64,000 nucleotides of DNA from NCBI RefSeq assembly GCF_002849695.1, contig NZ_CP018939.1, positions 1 through 64,000 on the forward strand, given 5' to 3'. A program made the position numbers and the translations under genes. The notes beneath the pieces were generated by a model. That model did not search any database and had not been told where the DNA came from. It saw nothing but the letters and a program-made list of their open reading frames with translations. Positions 1-10,658 of the stretch are shown here, one piece after another; the stretch's first letter is position 1; every line of letters begins with the position of its first letter. The stretch is from Bacteroides fragilis. GTDB lineage: Bacteria; Bacteroidota; Bacteroidia; Bacteroidales; Bacteroidaceae.

Positions 1-2
1 AT

Positions 3-1108
3 TCATAACTTAATACTTTTTTTTGCTCATGCTGTTTCATTAGAATTTCATTGAAATCTTTAGCCTTTTCTGCTTTATGAGAAATCATGGGAGCTACTAT
101 TTTGCTTTTTTCTCTAAAACTTTCTAGTGAAATGTCATTTTTGTTAATACTAAATTCCCTGCCTTTAGTCTTAAAAAGCACATCGTCTTTATTTTCTTTT
201 ATTGCTATTTCTGAATTGCTAATGATTCCATGTACTTTAATGTCATACAGATTGCCATTTAAAATCATTATCAAAACAGGTGTGTACTTTAGCTTGTGGA
301 TATCGTGATAGAGTGTTTTTTATTTGATTAGGTGAAATGTATCCTCCTACGCTGCAAAACACACTTTCTTCTAATTTGATTTTATTGGCATTGAGTTGAT
401 AGAAACTCATAGCATCTAAAGCGGATTCTGCAAAATATATATGTTTTGCCATCTGTGGATGTGGGCAAAAATCAGCAATCCAGAGCGAGTTACTTTTATC
501 TCCCCCGGCTGCCATTCCTTTGAATCCATAGTTTCGTAATTCGTAATTCGTTACTTTGTTGTCTTTATCTGTTGGATTAATATAGGGGAAACCTATATTA
601 TAGTAATTGCCGTTTCCCTGTAAGTCTTAACCCTTGTTATAAATGGGAGAAACTTTTCTACTACTTGATGATTGATATTTCTTTCATTCGTAAGAAATCT
701 TAAATCAGCAATTGTAGTAGGAAATTCTTTGTATCTATCTCTATCGAAAGATTTATTCTCTGTTTTTATTGTTTTGAATGCTTCATATTTAGGAGTATAA
801 GGCTCATTAGCGTAATGTCCTAGAATCATATTAATTCGCACAAATGTATTTTGATGTTGGAATTGTGGGAAGTCATTAATATGATTTTTGATGAACTGGA
901 TTAAATCTCCACCTTATAGTTCCTATCATAATAATGCTCTTGTACACTATGGGGATTCTTGATAATGATTTCATCCAACTTGTTACCTGTTCCGTCTGTT
1001 AGTTTAAAAACAGGCGAAATCTTTCCTTTGCTAATGTCTTTTATACCCTAAATCTTCAAGAATTTGAATGATGGATATTTTAGCCTTATAATCGTCAAAT
1101 GTTAGCAT
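3..1108 (-). pseudogene. TraP-like Toprim primase, first copy, frameshifted
   Basis: This is the same gene as the intact copy at 42178-43287. Compared with that copy it has an extra A near 257, a missing T near 627, a missing T near 914 and two missing bases near 1040. Only fragments of the reading frame stay open. The breaks fall in short homopolymers and the other copy is intact, so sequencing error is much more likely than decay. See the second copy for function. Confidence 0.85.
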
Positions 1109-1112
1109 AATA

Positions 1113-2666
1113 TTATAGTTTCATTGTTGGTGTATCATTATTTTTCCATAGGTTCTGCCATATCCGAGAATAGATGCTTCTTGCTTCGCAGTTGCTTTAA
1201 TAGAACTATCTATTTTATCCATTTGGGTAGATATTTGTTCTCCGATAGTTTGTTTTGTAGCTTCCTTAGAGTTGGAATATGTTTTTTCTACTTCCTTGTA
1301 AGAAGCATAATCTTTAGATAGCTTATATTTTTCTAAAAAGGCAGCCATTTCAGTAGGTTTGTCTTTAAAAATTTCGTCAATTCCTTTAGCTCCTTTTTGA
1401 GCAACAACTCTAATCTTTCTTTGTCAGATATATGTTTTTCTTTCCCTAGTGTTTGTTCTTTCTTTCAGTAGCTTTAATTTCTATGGCATTTGCATCTTTA
1501 ATGGATAATCCATTTTTGGCATTCAAATCTAGTCTTACTTTTGCGGCTTTGTTCAGTTTCTTCGTTTACAATGGTTATTTCTTTCCCATTTTTGAGATTT
1601 TCTTGCTGCATAGGGGTTAACTCTATTCCTCCAAGCTTTTGGGGAATATGAATATCTTTTGCCTTTATTGATACTATCTCATTTAGTATCTTTATCACGT
1701 TGGTGTAATGTTCTTTCTCCTTTTGAATTAGTCTTTACTACGACATTATCAGCTTTTAGAGCTTTTATTTCATCTTTTGTAAAGGACAAATCACTTTTTA
1801 TTTCTTGCCGTTTAGGAATGAGTAAAATGGCTATCCCTGCGATTGGATAAACCACTGTAATAGCTGCTATCGCCAGCTTTCTAGCATTGATACCATCAAT
1901 TTTGATGCGTTTCCCTTCTTCTTTGAAGTCAATTTCATTTGCTTTTAATTTAGATTTATTTTCAGGTGTATTGTCGGCTGTTATATATTTAAGAGTTGTT
2001 GCTTTCCCTTCAAAATTGAGTTTCCCATCTTCTATTTTATAGGAAACTTTTTCATTGTCTAGAAATTCTCTATTATTAGGAGTATCTTCAATGGAAAAAT
2101 TTAGCATACCTGTTTTTTTTCCATTCTTTATGTTTATAACATCTTCGGGGCTTAAATTTTCCGGTTTAACTCCTACTTCATTAAACTTGTTCCAGTCTAT
2201 ATCAACATATGAACCTTTACCATCTAGGGTTTGGTTTTGTTCATAAGCATACCGATAAAGGTCTTCTCCTTTATATGCAATTTTATTTCAAGGTCATGAC
2301 TGTAAATCCGTCTTTATATCCTTCATTCTTGTTAGTTCCTTGTTTTATATCATCCATTTTATGATGGCGACATTATGATTTTCTCGTAAATATTGGCTAT
2401 ATTCTTGAAAATTATTGCTAGCTTGTTCCTTGTCAAAAAGCTGATAATTCTTTCTTTAGATTGTTCTAATACGGATTCTCTATTATCTCCTAAATTGCCA
2501 AGTTTAAGTGTTTTTAGTGGATAAGTGTATGTTTCATTACCTTTGGAAAAGGTAATATCGCCATTTCGGTATTCTTCTGAATATCCAAGAACTGCTGCTA
2601 TGGCTCGGAATTGTCCTGCATTTTCATAGCTATATTGCAGAGCTTCAAAATTTTTCTTTTCTTCAT
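1113..2666 (-). pseudogene. DUF3945/DUF4099-like conjugation-associated protein, first copy, frameshifted
   Basis: This corresponds to the intact 519-aa gene at 43292-44851. At least eight indels break the frame, for example near 1145, 1408, 1466, 1556 and 1684, and one beside the start codon. All are differences of one or two bases against the second copy. Probably sequencing error. Confidence 0.82.
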
Positions 2667-2667
2667 T

Positions 2668-3389
2668 TTATAATTTGAATTTATGTTCTACTTTAGACAG
2701 AGAATCATTTCCAAGTGACGGCTTTTGTCCTTTCATATATTCTATATATTCACTTCTGTTTTTATCAGTATGAATAGTTCCTATGATTTGTGGTTATGTC
2801 GGTCATAAGCTATTTTCTGCTGCTGCTCAAAGTCTAAGAATCTTATTCCTTTTGGATTATTTAAATCTAATCTTATGGCTATTTTTTCTTTGTCAACATT
2901 TAAAATAAGTTCCTTGCCTGATTTTAGAGTTTCCTTTTGTTGCTTGTTTCAGCTCAACTCCTTTTATGCTTGAAGGTATTGAAATGCTTTTGATTTTTGC
3001 TTTGAGCAATTCGTTTGTTTCTGGGTCTAACTGTACGAGATATTTTTCATTGTTAATAGTTTTTTTTGCTATTACCTCGTTATCTTGAAGTCGTTCTAAT
3101 TCCTTTGGCTTAAGATTTATATCATTCATGATTTCTGGTCTGACTGGATGAATTTTAACGCCAGCATTGTTGTTGTCTTTCCAGTATAGACTTATTTTTC
3201 CTTTCATGCTTATTTCCTCTCCCTTGTTATCATGAAAAGTGAGGTCTAGTAAACTAGTTCTTTTTCCCGATAACAGAGCTGTGATATTAGTCCTATCCAA
3301 AGACCATATTTGTTCTTTTGATACTCCAATTAGTTCTAATTCTTTATATGGAATATCATTTTCATTAAAATAGCTTGCTTTTTATCCAT
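2668..3389 (-). pseudogene. DUF4099/DUF3945-like small protein, first copy, frameshifted
   Basis: This corresponds to the intact 239-aa gene at 44853-45572. The frame is broken near 2790, 2948, 3062 and 3369 by indels in G, T and A runs. Start and stop codons are retained. Probably sequencing error. Confidence 0.82.
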
Positions 3390-3429
3390 GTAATGTATAT
3401 TTTTGCTCAAAAGTAATAAAAATATCAAT

Positions 3430-4090
3430 ATGAAGAATAAGTTTATTGTATTTTTTCCTGTTCACTGTTTTTTTCAGTGAATAGCTATTGTCAGTTCAAT
3501 ACGGTATTGCAGAAAAAAGATATTCCTAAAACGGAGCCGGTATTAGCAACAACAGAAAATAAATGATAGAAGAAAAAGAAAAGGCAGTTGTTGTCAATGA
3601 TGCTTTGACTACAGAACGGCTTGCATACTGGAAGCAAAGAAGGTATTTATCTTTGCCCATTGATTCGATGGTGATAACTTCCCATTATGGTAAAAGAAAA
3701 GACCCATTTACTGGAAAAATAGCAAACCACAGGGGAATAGACCTTAAAGGTAACAACGACTATGTTTATTCGATAATGCCGGGAATGGTTGTAAAAACAG
3801 GAAAAAATAAAGGGTTAGGCAATTATGTAGAAGTGCGTCATGGTGATTTACTTCTATTTATGGGCATTTGTACAATGTGCTTGTAAATGCGAAACAAGCT
3901 GTTGAAGCCGGGCAACCAATAGGCATTAGTGGAAGTACCGGGCGCAGTACAGGAGAACACTTACATTTTCAAATGGAATACAAAGATAAGACTATAGACC
4001 CTAAGCCTATTCTTGATTATATTAATGAGGTAATCAGAACCGTTAAAGGACAAATCTCACAGCAAATAGATATGAGTTAGACGCAAATAA
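3430..4090 (+). pseudogene. M23 peptidase, first copy, frameshifted
   Basis: This corresponds to the intact gene at 45613-46278. Indels lie near 3460, 3564, 3848 and around 4072-4080. Two partial frames remain, covering most of the LytM fold including the HRGID and HLHF metal-binding motifs. The start shares a short divergent promoter region with the preceding minus-strand gene. Confidence 0.84.
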
Positions 4091-4098
4091 ATAGAAAA

Positions 4099-4128
4099 GA
4101 GGATTGGAAAAGCCAGTCCTCTTTTTTT
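4099..4128. terminator. Bidirectional terminator between M23 and zeta genes, first copy
   Basis: The stem GAGGATTGG pairs with CCAGTCCTC, with one G-U pair, around loop AAAAG and is followed by a T run. On the other strand an A-rich flank supplies the T run. It lies between convergent genes. The second copy is at 46288-46316. Confidence 0.8.
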
Positions 4129-4138
4129 AATTGAATAA

Positions 4139-5004
4139 TTAGAAGAAACCTTTTTTTAATCCTTTTTCTTGTCTTTGAACTTTTTCTAATGAAGATTGAA
4201 GCTGTGACAGTGCTTCTTTCATTCCTTTTTTTACTTCGGGATTAGTGACGGATTCAATAAATTCTTTTCCTTTTTGAATGTTGGTGTTAAGTATTTCTTT
4301 ATTCTTCATCTGTTTTGCCCGACTTTCGTCTATAAAGATAGATGGCATACTTTTACAACTCCATTCTCCATTTACTAGATTAAAATCTTTAACTCTTTCT
4401 TTCGCTAAGTAGGTGTGGATAGAAATCTTATCTACAGCCTTGTCGCTGTATAATTGGTTTGCAGACTTTATTAGTCCATTTACGGCTTTGTTATGTGAAT
4501 CAATGTCGGCTAATCGTCCTTGTCCTTTACTTAGTACTTCTTCTTGATACCTATTGTAAAGTCCTAGTTGGGTAAACTCCTTGGGGGCTGCAATAATATA
4601 TGCTTCAACCATGAATCCAGCATCTTTAAATTTTTGTGCAGTCTTTAAAGGTACATCTGGATTTCTCATAGTTCCTTCTATAATAATGTTGCATTGCCGT
4701 TTAATGGCTTCTTCTATTAGTTTTTCAGTAAAAACACTAGAAAAAATTTGAGTTTCAATAGGATATTTAATAGGGTCTTTTATTAACTCCTTATTGGGGT
4801 GAAACAGTCTGTAAAGTCACCATTAACAGTGAGAAAATCTAAGTTAGGATGGTCTTTCTTTGCAACATTTATAAGAGTGCTTTTTCCGCAAGCTGGTTGC
4901 CCACCTAAGATTATAGCAATAGGCTTTTGTGATGATATATTAATATCTTCAAATAAGCCATCTTTTTTTTGTTCAAAGATGGCTTCCACTTCATAGCGTT
5001 GCAT
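4139..5004 (-). pseudogene. Zeta-type toxin, first copy, frameshifted
   Basis: This corresponds to the intact 288-aa gene at 46327-47193. A single missing G near 4816 splits it into an N-terminal piece with the Walker A motif and a C-terminal piece. Probably sequencing error. Confidence 0.85.
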
Positions 5005-5249
5005 AGTATGCTTTCAATTTGGGTGCGTAATAGTTTTGTATTTTATCCATAAGATAAACGCACATTTTCCGAAACTTCAAACTGTAATAGTCCGTTAGCT
5101 ATTTTTTCTTCTGTGTTGAGAACAGAAAGTTCTTTTTGGAGTAGTTTTTTTCTGTTTTCATCAGCTTCATTAGAAATTTCGTCAATCTTCATCATGCGGA
5201 GCGTCCCGATAATATCAAGGGCAACATCCAAGCTCATTTCTTTATTCAT
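4991..5249 (-). pseudogene. Antitoxin of the zeta pair, first copy, frameshifted
   Basis: This corresponds to the intact 86-aa gene at 47180-47440. A two-base deletion near 5051 changes the C-terminus. The overlap with the zeta start is kept. Confidence 0.78.
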
Positions 5250-5295
5250 AAATTCAATGTCTTTATTGTATGTTACAAAGATAACTATAATAAGA

Positions 5296-5570
5296 TTACC
5301 ATAAACTTATAGAACTGATTAGTTTGTAAATAGGTTCTTTTGAACTTCTTTAGATTTTTAGTTAGTGTAACGTACTTAGTGATTCCTAATTCATTAAAGA
5401 TTTCTGCATACATTTTTATTATGGGCTTTTTGTAGTAGATAGTTAATACTATTATTGCAATACAAATAAAAATCAAATAGACTAGTTCACTATACGCATA
5501 GATTGCTAATACAAGAACTCCACCCATACCCCATAAAAGGCTACTTAAAAAAAATCTTAAGATATTTCAT
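5296..5570 (-). pseudogene. Small membrane protein, first copy, frameshifted
   Basis: This corresponds to the intact 90-aa gene at 47487-47759. Extra bases near 5340 and 5566 break the frame. The shared 138-bp promoter-leader lies directly upstream. Confidence 0.75.
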
Positions 5571-5710
5571 AATGTTGTTTGCTCTTCTTTATGCTGGCAG
5601 CCAAACCAGCTTTAAAGGTTTGTTTATCTCTTTATTTACAATACTCAAAGATAGTGATTTTCTAAAATGTCGCAAATAATAGGACAATTGTTTTTGTTAA
5701 AAATGGTTTC
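5571..5710 (-). promoter_or_regulatory. Shared 138-bp promoter-leader, first copy
   Basis: This is the same element as 47760-47895, 28626-28762 and 30669-30805. CAAAGATA at 5646-5653 is the reverse complement of the -7 box TATCTTTG. The spacing to the -33 box is 19 here because of a one-base deletion and 20 in the other copies. Confidence 0.75.
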
Positions 5711-5740
5711 TGATTTACAGATTGCCGAAGTTTTATTTTT

Positions 5741-5980
5741 CCCTAAAGTTTTTGGTATCAAAATAATGTTTTTCTCTCGTCCATGTCCAGCAGAACCCGG
5801 AAGTGTACGGTATCAAATTCTTTCCCGGTTTCCTGCCTGTGTTTGCAGAAAAGGTATCAATTAGATGAAATCCTTTTGCTGATGGACGGTAGTTCTTGAA
5901 TAGTGTCGGTATCATTCCCTTTATAGTGCAACCGTTTTTCTGTATTCAGGAGTGGAGAGAAACGGCAACAAACTTTAGGG
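5741..5980 (+). repeat. L module with phased GGTATCA motifs (L1, first copy)
   Basis: The module is bounded by CCCTAAAGTTT and its inverse AAACTTTAGGG. It holds four GGTATCA motifs at near-constant spacing and is followed by an AT-rich tract to about 6075. See 47931-48172 for the cleaner copy. Confidence 0.85.
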
Positions 5981-6211
5981 AAAAGAATATTTTCGTGTAG
6001 TTCTTTCTGTGCTTCGGGAAGTGAAGCGTATTAATCACATATTATATATTCATATATTATTTATATATATAATATAGCATTGTGGGCTAATGGGAATAGT
6101 TCCGATTGCATAACATACAAAGTGTTTTTCTTTGCTTACCTATGTTAAATCAAAATATACATTGTGTATATAATGTATATTTTCTACCTTTGTAGAAAAC
6201 TCTAAAAGATT

Positions 6212-6524
6212 ATGGCAACAATAGCATTACAGAAGAAAAAAAAACATTGATTTGCCCATTGAAACATTACAAAAATTGTCTATCATGGCAGCTTCACAGG
6301 GCAAAAGCGTAAAGGCTTTTATTGAATACATTTTAGTTTCAAAAGCTGACACTCTAAAGATTGAGATTTCAAACCCAAGTCCAAGTGGTGACGCATACTT
6401 TGCAAATCCTGTCAATCTTGCAGAAGTCGAAGAACGAGTAAAAGAACACAAAGAGGGAAAAACAAAGGCTACCGTAGTTCTGCACTCTGTGGAAGATATT
6501 ACAAACTTCATCAATAGTCTTTGA
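6212..6524 (+). pseudogene. RelB-like antitoxin, first copy, frameshifted
   Basis: This corresponds to the intact 104-aa gene at 48405-48719. Two bases are missing near 6237 in an A-rich stretch, which disconnects the first ten or so codons. The rest of the frame is open. Confidence 0.8.
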
Positions 6525-6525
6525 T

Positions 6526-6803
6526 ATGGCATATATCATCGAATTTGAGCCAAAAGCGGTACAAGATATTGCAGAACTGAAAAAATCGGGGAATAAAGCC
6601 TCAATAACCAAAATTGAAAGGTTGCTCTTAGAATTAAGAGAACACCCAACTACAGGAACAGGACAAGTAGAACCCTTAAAAGATAACCTTTCGGGGTTTT
6701 GGAGTAGAAGAATAGACAGTTCAACCGGATGATTTACACTATTGAAGAAGAAATAGTAACCGTTACAGTGATTTCTGCAAAAGGACATTATAACGATAAA
6801 TGA
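6526..6803 (+). pseudogene. YoeB/RelE-like toxin, first copy, frameshifted
   Basis: This corresponds to the intact 92-aa gene at 48721-48999. One base is missing near 6718, just before the catalytic C-terminal segment, so only 68 residues are read here. Probably sequencing error. Confidence 0.8.
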
Positions 6804-6838
6804 AAGTACTATATTTACAACATAAAAAAATTATAAGT

Positions 6839-7032
6839 ATGAAAATAGGAGATAAAGTTTTAATTTCTCCCGACCTAACCAAGCTACCGAATTGGATAAG
6901 TGGGACAGTGATAGAGGTTGAAAACAACCCATTTGTTGTATAGTTATTTCTGCCGAAACAGAGGATAAGAATGTGTTTTTCGGACAGGAAGATTTGTTTA
7001 AACCTCAAACAGAAGAAGTATGTTTGCCATAA
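6839..7032 (+). pseudogene. Putative VapX-type antitoxin, first copy, frameshifted
   Basis: This corresponds to the 64-aa gene at 49035-49229. One G is missing near 6936. It overlaps the VapD start by 13 bases, as in the second copy. Confidence 0.7.
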
Positions 7033-7301
7033 GTTTTGATATGTCTATTTCAGACCTTGAAAAGCACTACGGAAAACCGTATAATCGTGCTTACTTTGAA
7101 ATTAAGGAAGTCTTAAAGAAAAATAGTTTCGATTGGATACAGGGAAGTACATACCTTACACAAAGCGAAGATTTGGGCAACCTGTTCCGAGCCATTGAAG
7201 CACTAAAGAAAATAGAATGGTTCAGAAAGTCAGTACGTGACATTAGAGGTTACAAAGTAGAAAACTGGTCCAACTTTACAGATATTGTAAAAGATGTATA
7301 A
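7020..7301 (+). CDS. vapD: VapD family endoribonuclease toxin (first copy, intact)
   Basis: This 93-aa protein is identical to the second copy at 49217-49498. It begins MFAISFDMSI and has the VapD core pattern: QGSTYL, then NLFRAIEAL, then SVRDIRGYKVENWSNFTDIVK. Family length is about 90-95 aa. VapD proteins are small Cas2-like ferredoxin-fold RNases. The gene overlaps the 3' end of the preceding small gene, as expected for a VapXD pair. Confidence 0.9.
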   Translation: MFAISFDMSISDLEKHYGKPYNRAYFEIKEVLKKNSFDWIQGSTYLTQSEDLGNLFRAIEALKKIEWFRKSVRDIRGYKVENWSNFTDIVKDV

Positions 7302-7422
7302 ACAATAATCTGTATAAGGGGTATCGCTAACTAACATTTATTACAGATGTTACTCTAAAGTAATATTTGTAGTAAATGTTGGTGATATCCTATTTATGAC
7401 TACCGCAAAATACGACTTTTTT

Positions 7423-7602
7423 GTTCCTGTTCTTTTTCCCTAATGTTTTATGGTATCAATTTTTTGCGGCCGACTTCCGGCAGCTTTTAGTATTTGGTAT
7501 CAAAAGGTCGCTCTGCAGAATGTGCCAGGAATAATAATTCGGTATCATTTCATCATGCTATGCTTGCCCATCACTGCCGGAACCCCGAAAGAATAGTATC
7601 AA
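7423..7602 (+). repeat. R module with GGTATCA motifs (R1, first copy)
   Basis: This is the same module as 49621-49803. It opens with TTTTTCCCTAATGTTTTATGG, where the first GGTATCA begins, and has further motifs about 44, 45 and 55 bp apart. It is separated from L1 by the RelBE/VapXD genes, whereas other L and R modules are joined by an AT-rich spacer only. Confidence 0.82.
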
Positions 7603-7622
7603 TTTCTATATTTCGATTATAG

Positions 7623-7658
7623 AACAAAGACCGAAAATTTTATTTTCCGGTCTTTGTT
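7623..7658 (-). terminator. tra operon terminator, first copy
   Basis: AACAAAGACCG pairs with CGGTCTTTGTT around a 14-base AT loop, just beyond the stop of the last tra-operon gene. There is no other terminator-like stem between here and the start of the operon near 19.87 kb. Confidence 0.8.
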
Positions 7659-7674
7659 AAGAGAAATTTTCTTT

Positions 7675-8315
7675 TTAATATTCATCACAAATGATGAACA
7701 TTTCTACTCTCCTGTTTTTAGCACGTCCGGATTCACTTGTATTGTCTGCAATGGGTTCACTATATCCTTTCCCTCTTCCGTTATATTGTTTGTTTCTATA
7801 CCAATAGTTCTAAGGTAATTACCTACTGCTGCTGCTCTATTTTGGGAAAGTATAATATTATATTCTTTTTCTCCTACATTATCCGTATGCCCAATTATTT
7901 TAATTTTAGTATTTGGTATTTCAGTAATGATATTACATAGGTCTGAAAGCATTTTTTGGGCTTCTTCGTTCAATTCATAAGAATCAAATTTGAACAAGAT
8001 TTCACTTTGAGCTGTTGCTTTAAATTGTTCCTTTCCATTTTTGTCCTTGTAACTGGAGATTGTTAAGCCATCAATAGCTTTTAGTTTATTTCTCCTAGCT
8101 TCTAGCTTTTCTTGAATAGCTTTATCTCTTTCTTCTTTAACTAATTTTGCAGCTCCACAACTATTGAAGCGGTTGAATAATTACTATTATTTTCTATCAT
8201 GTCTTTTTCTTTGTCGCTTAGTTCAGCGTTACTGAAAGTTATCATATGCGTTGAAGTACACGCAGTAAGAAATGAGATAACGAAGGGCTACTAGTATTAT
8301 TATTTTCTTTTTCAT
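7675..8315 (-). pseudogene. OmpA-family lipoprotein, first copy, frameshifted
   Basis: This corresponds to the intact 213-aa gene at 49874-50515. Indels near 7770, 8158 and 8285 break it. The OmpA domain is still readable in a 97-aa internal frame. Confidence 0.82.
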
Positions 8316-8317
8316 GA

Positions 8318-8980
8318 TTATCTTATTGCTATAATTGGTCTGATTTTAAATGAATTTTTTTTGCTTGTACTGGTTGCTCTTCCTTTTGTTAATGAAGAAA
8401 TGAGCGCAAAAACTTTAGGAGTATCTTTGCCTGCTCCATCTTCTGTAGAACTCCAGTACCAACCATCAAAGTATGTACCTCCAATGATTGCGAAAGAAGA
8501 ATATACTTTTTCAAGATTGTTAGAGATTGCTTTATTTTGTGCAACAGAGCCAATAAACCAACCTGTAACACCTTTTGGTGCGTATTCTATAGCTTTTTTG
8601 GGCTGCTGGATAGGCTATACTATCTTTTATAGCAAAGTTCATTATTGCGGCAGTATTAGCTGCTCCATCAAAGCTGTTTTCATCTTCGGAAACATTAGCT
8701 ATGTCCTCGTCTGTATTTATCAAAAATTTTTCTTCTAAATCTTCTAATGATACGGCATAAGCGGTTTCTTTTATATTGGGGTTATTCCCATCATTACACC
8801 AAAATACAACTCCAATAGCTTCTTTTTCGTTGGGTGAAAAAAGTGAGGGATGCACTATACTTTCCATCACTACATAAGATACTACCCGGCTGTAATGATG
8901 TGTCTATAATATCTTCATGTTTTGTACATGATGATATTATGGTTATAATGGATAATAGAATTATATAAATCTTTTTTCAT
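8318..8980 (-). pseudogene. Lipoprotein, DUF1566-like C-terminus, first copy, frameshifted
   Basis: This corresponds to the intact 219-aa gene at 50518-51177. Indels near 8597, 8862 and 8976 break the frame. Confidence 0.8.
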
Positions 8981-8982
8981 AC

Positions 8983-9484
8983 TTATTTATTTATTGGAAA
9001 TTTAACACCTACTAGTAATCCATTTCGGAAATGGTCACGTGTCCAAAATACAAAATCATTTTTCTGCATTACAAAGACTTGCATCCCATTTCTAAATGAA
9101 TAACTATACTCTAAACCTATATCAATGGAAGCCTGAAAGCCTTTTCTGTTAGCTCCTAAATCTGCTCCAAACCGCCATCTAAAAATACTGTTTTTACCTC
9201 GTGATATTGTAGGTTTATATGCAGCACCTATACGAAAGTTTTATAGTTCCAAAAACTATCGGAACATACTTTATTACATACAGGGCATTTATCATATGCT
9301 GTGGCTAAATCAATATATAGTTCATAAGCATTGTGATATTTCCCTTCAAATTCCAGCCCTATAACTGCATTGACAGTATTTTCCATTGCCAACCTCCTGA
9401 AATATTAAAGAACTTATCACCATCACCAGCCATAGACTTTAGGGAAATAAATGAAATCATAATAATGAATATAATTTTCTTCAT
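8983..9484 (-). pseudogene. TraO-like outer-membrane protein, first copy, frameshifted
   Basis: This corresponds to the intact gene at 51180-51683. Indels near 9230 and 9383 break the frame. Confidence 0.8.
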
Positions 9485-9491
9485 TGTGTTA

Positions 9492-10281
9492 TTATTTAAT
9501 ATTATTAGTTCCGTTTTTTTCTGGGGATTCAAATTTAATTCCTGAGAAAAGATGTCTTGTCGATATTAGCCTTTCGAGAGGAATGCCATGCTCTTCTTCT
9601 GTTATAGATTCATCCTTATCTGATAAGGATTGTTTATCATTCTCTTTTTTGCATTTGATTCAAAGAACAAAAAATCATTTTTCTGTAATTGTTCCACTTG
9701 CATATTACATTATCGAAATAGCTAAATAGGATAAATTGGGATGTACTTGGGTAATATTTTCCTTCTATGAACAAATAGAAGAATTCTTTAGTATATAGTC
9801 TTCCTAGATATGTTGTTAATTCATTTTTGATTCCTGTGAACTCTGAACCAACATTTAAGGTATGACACTCATTCAATCCTCTTATAAATATTTCAGTTTC
9901 CCTATCACGCTTTAGCATTTCTGATAAAATGCTCATGTCAGGATTACATACGGTTGCTATGATATAAGCAAGATTACAATACTCTTTAGGATAGTGTTTG
10001 CAGTAATAGTATATGGTTGCTGCAAAAATATTTTCCGCTGTCATTTTGAAATATAAATGTTCATCCCATTTATAAGTTTCTCTATACTGCATTCCACTCT
10101 TCTCGATAGCAAGAAATATATCTTTGGCTATTTCTATAGCTTTGGGAATACTATTTATTTTTTCTTTATCGATAGGGTTGTCAAAATAAAAATCCTCGTT
10201 CCAGTTAATGGAACGTAATTTATAACCAAGACTTGGGGTTATAATCGGAGTGACTTCTTTTTTTTCATTGAGAATACTCAT
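9492..10281 (-). pseudogene. Coupling-protein-like protein without Walker motifs, first copy, frameshifted
   Basis: This corresponds to the intact 263-aa gene at 51691-52482. Two one-base deletions, near 9650 and 9701, cut off the last 60 or so residues. The N-terminal 200 residues are identical to the second copy. Confidence 0.8.
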
Positions 10282-10296
10282 ATGTCTTATTTTTAA

Positions 10297-10641
10297 TTAT
10301 TCAAACCAGAAATAATATATAGCCATTAAAATTAAAAATCCGAGAAGAAGTATCTGTGTAAACAAAACACCTCGCTTTACAATGTAATATTCTTCTCGGT
10401 CCTTGGATTCTTCTTTTAATGTTTTTATTAGTTCTTCTATAGACTTCTCAAGTTGGCTGCCTTTTTCCATAGCATTTTCTATGCGCTTCGTATAGACCTC
10501 CACCCTTTTCAGTTCCTGATATACCAGTTCTACCGCAAGCTGCGGGTTTACCTTTGGTGCTGTGTCTTTTCTTTTCCGGGGGCTGTACTGTCCCTGCTTA
10601 ACGGGTGAAGCTGCCGCCTCCGAGCGTGAGTTTGTTTCCAT
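10297..10641 (-). CDS. Small tail-anchored coiled-coil protein of the tra operon
   Basis: This 114-aa protein is identical in both copies. The N-terminal 35 residues are basic and Ser/Pro-rich. Residues 36-80 form a charged heptad-like helix. Residues 90-112 form one hydrophobic membrane segment at the extreme C-terminus. It probably sits in the inner membrane facing the cytoplasm. The 5' third of the gene is clearly richer in G+C than its neighbours (GCCGCC, GCTGCGGG), which suggests separate ancestry. Its position between TraN and the coupling-protein-like gene makes a role in the transfer apparatus likely. I do not recognise a named family. Confidence 0.75.
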   Translation of the reverse strand: METNSRSEAAASPVKQGQYSPRKRKDTAPKVNPQLAVELVYQELKRVEVYTKRIENAMEKGSQLEKSIEELIKTLKEESKDREEYYIVKRGVLFTQILLLGFLILMAIYYFWFE

Positions 10642-10658
10642 ATTAATCCTGTTTTTAT

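Noticed and set aside
1-9700. A cluster of about sixteen pseudogenes suggesting plasmid decay
   Set aside because: Each gene is intact in the second pass and the breaks are one- or two-base indels, mostly in homopolymers. Technical error explains them.
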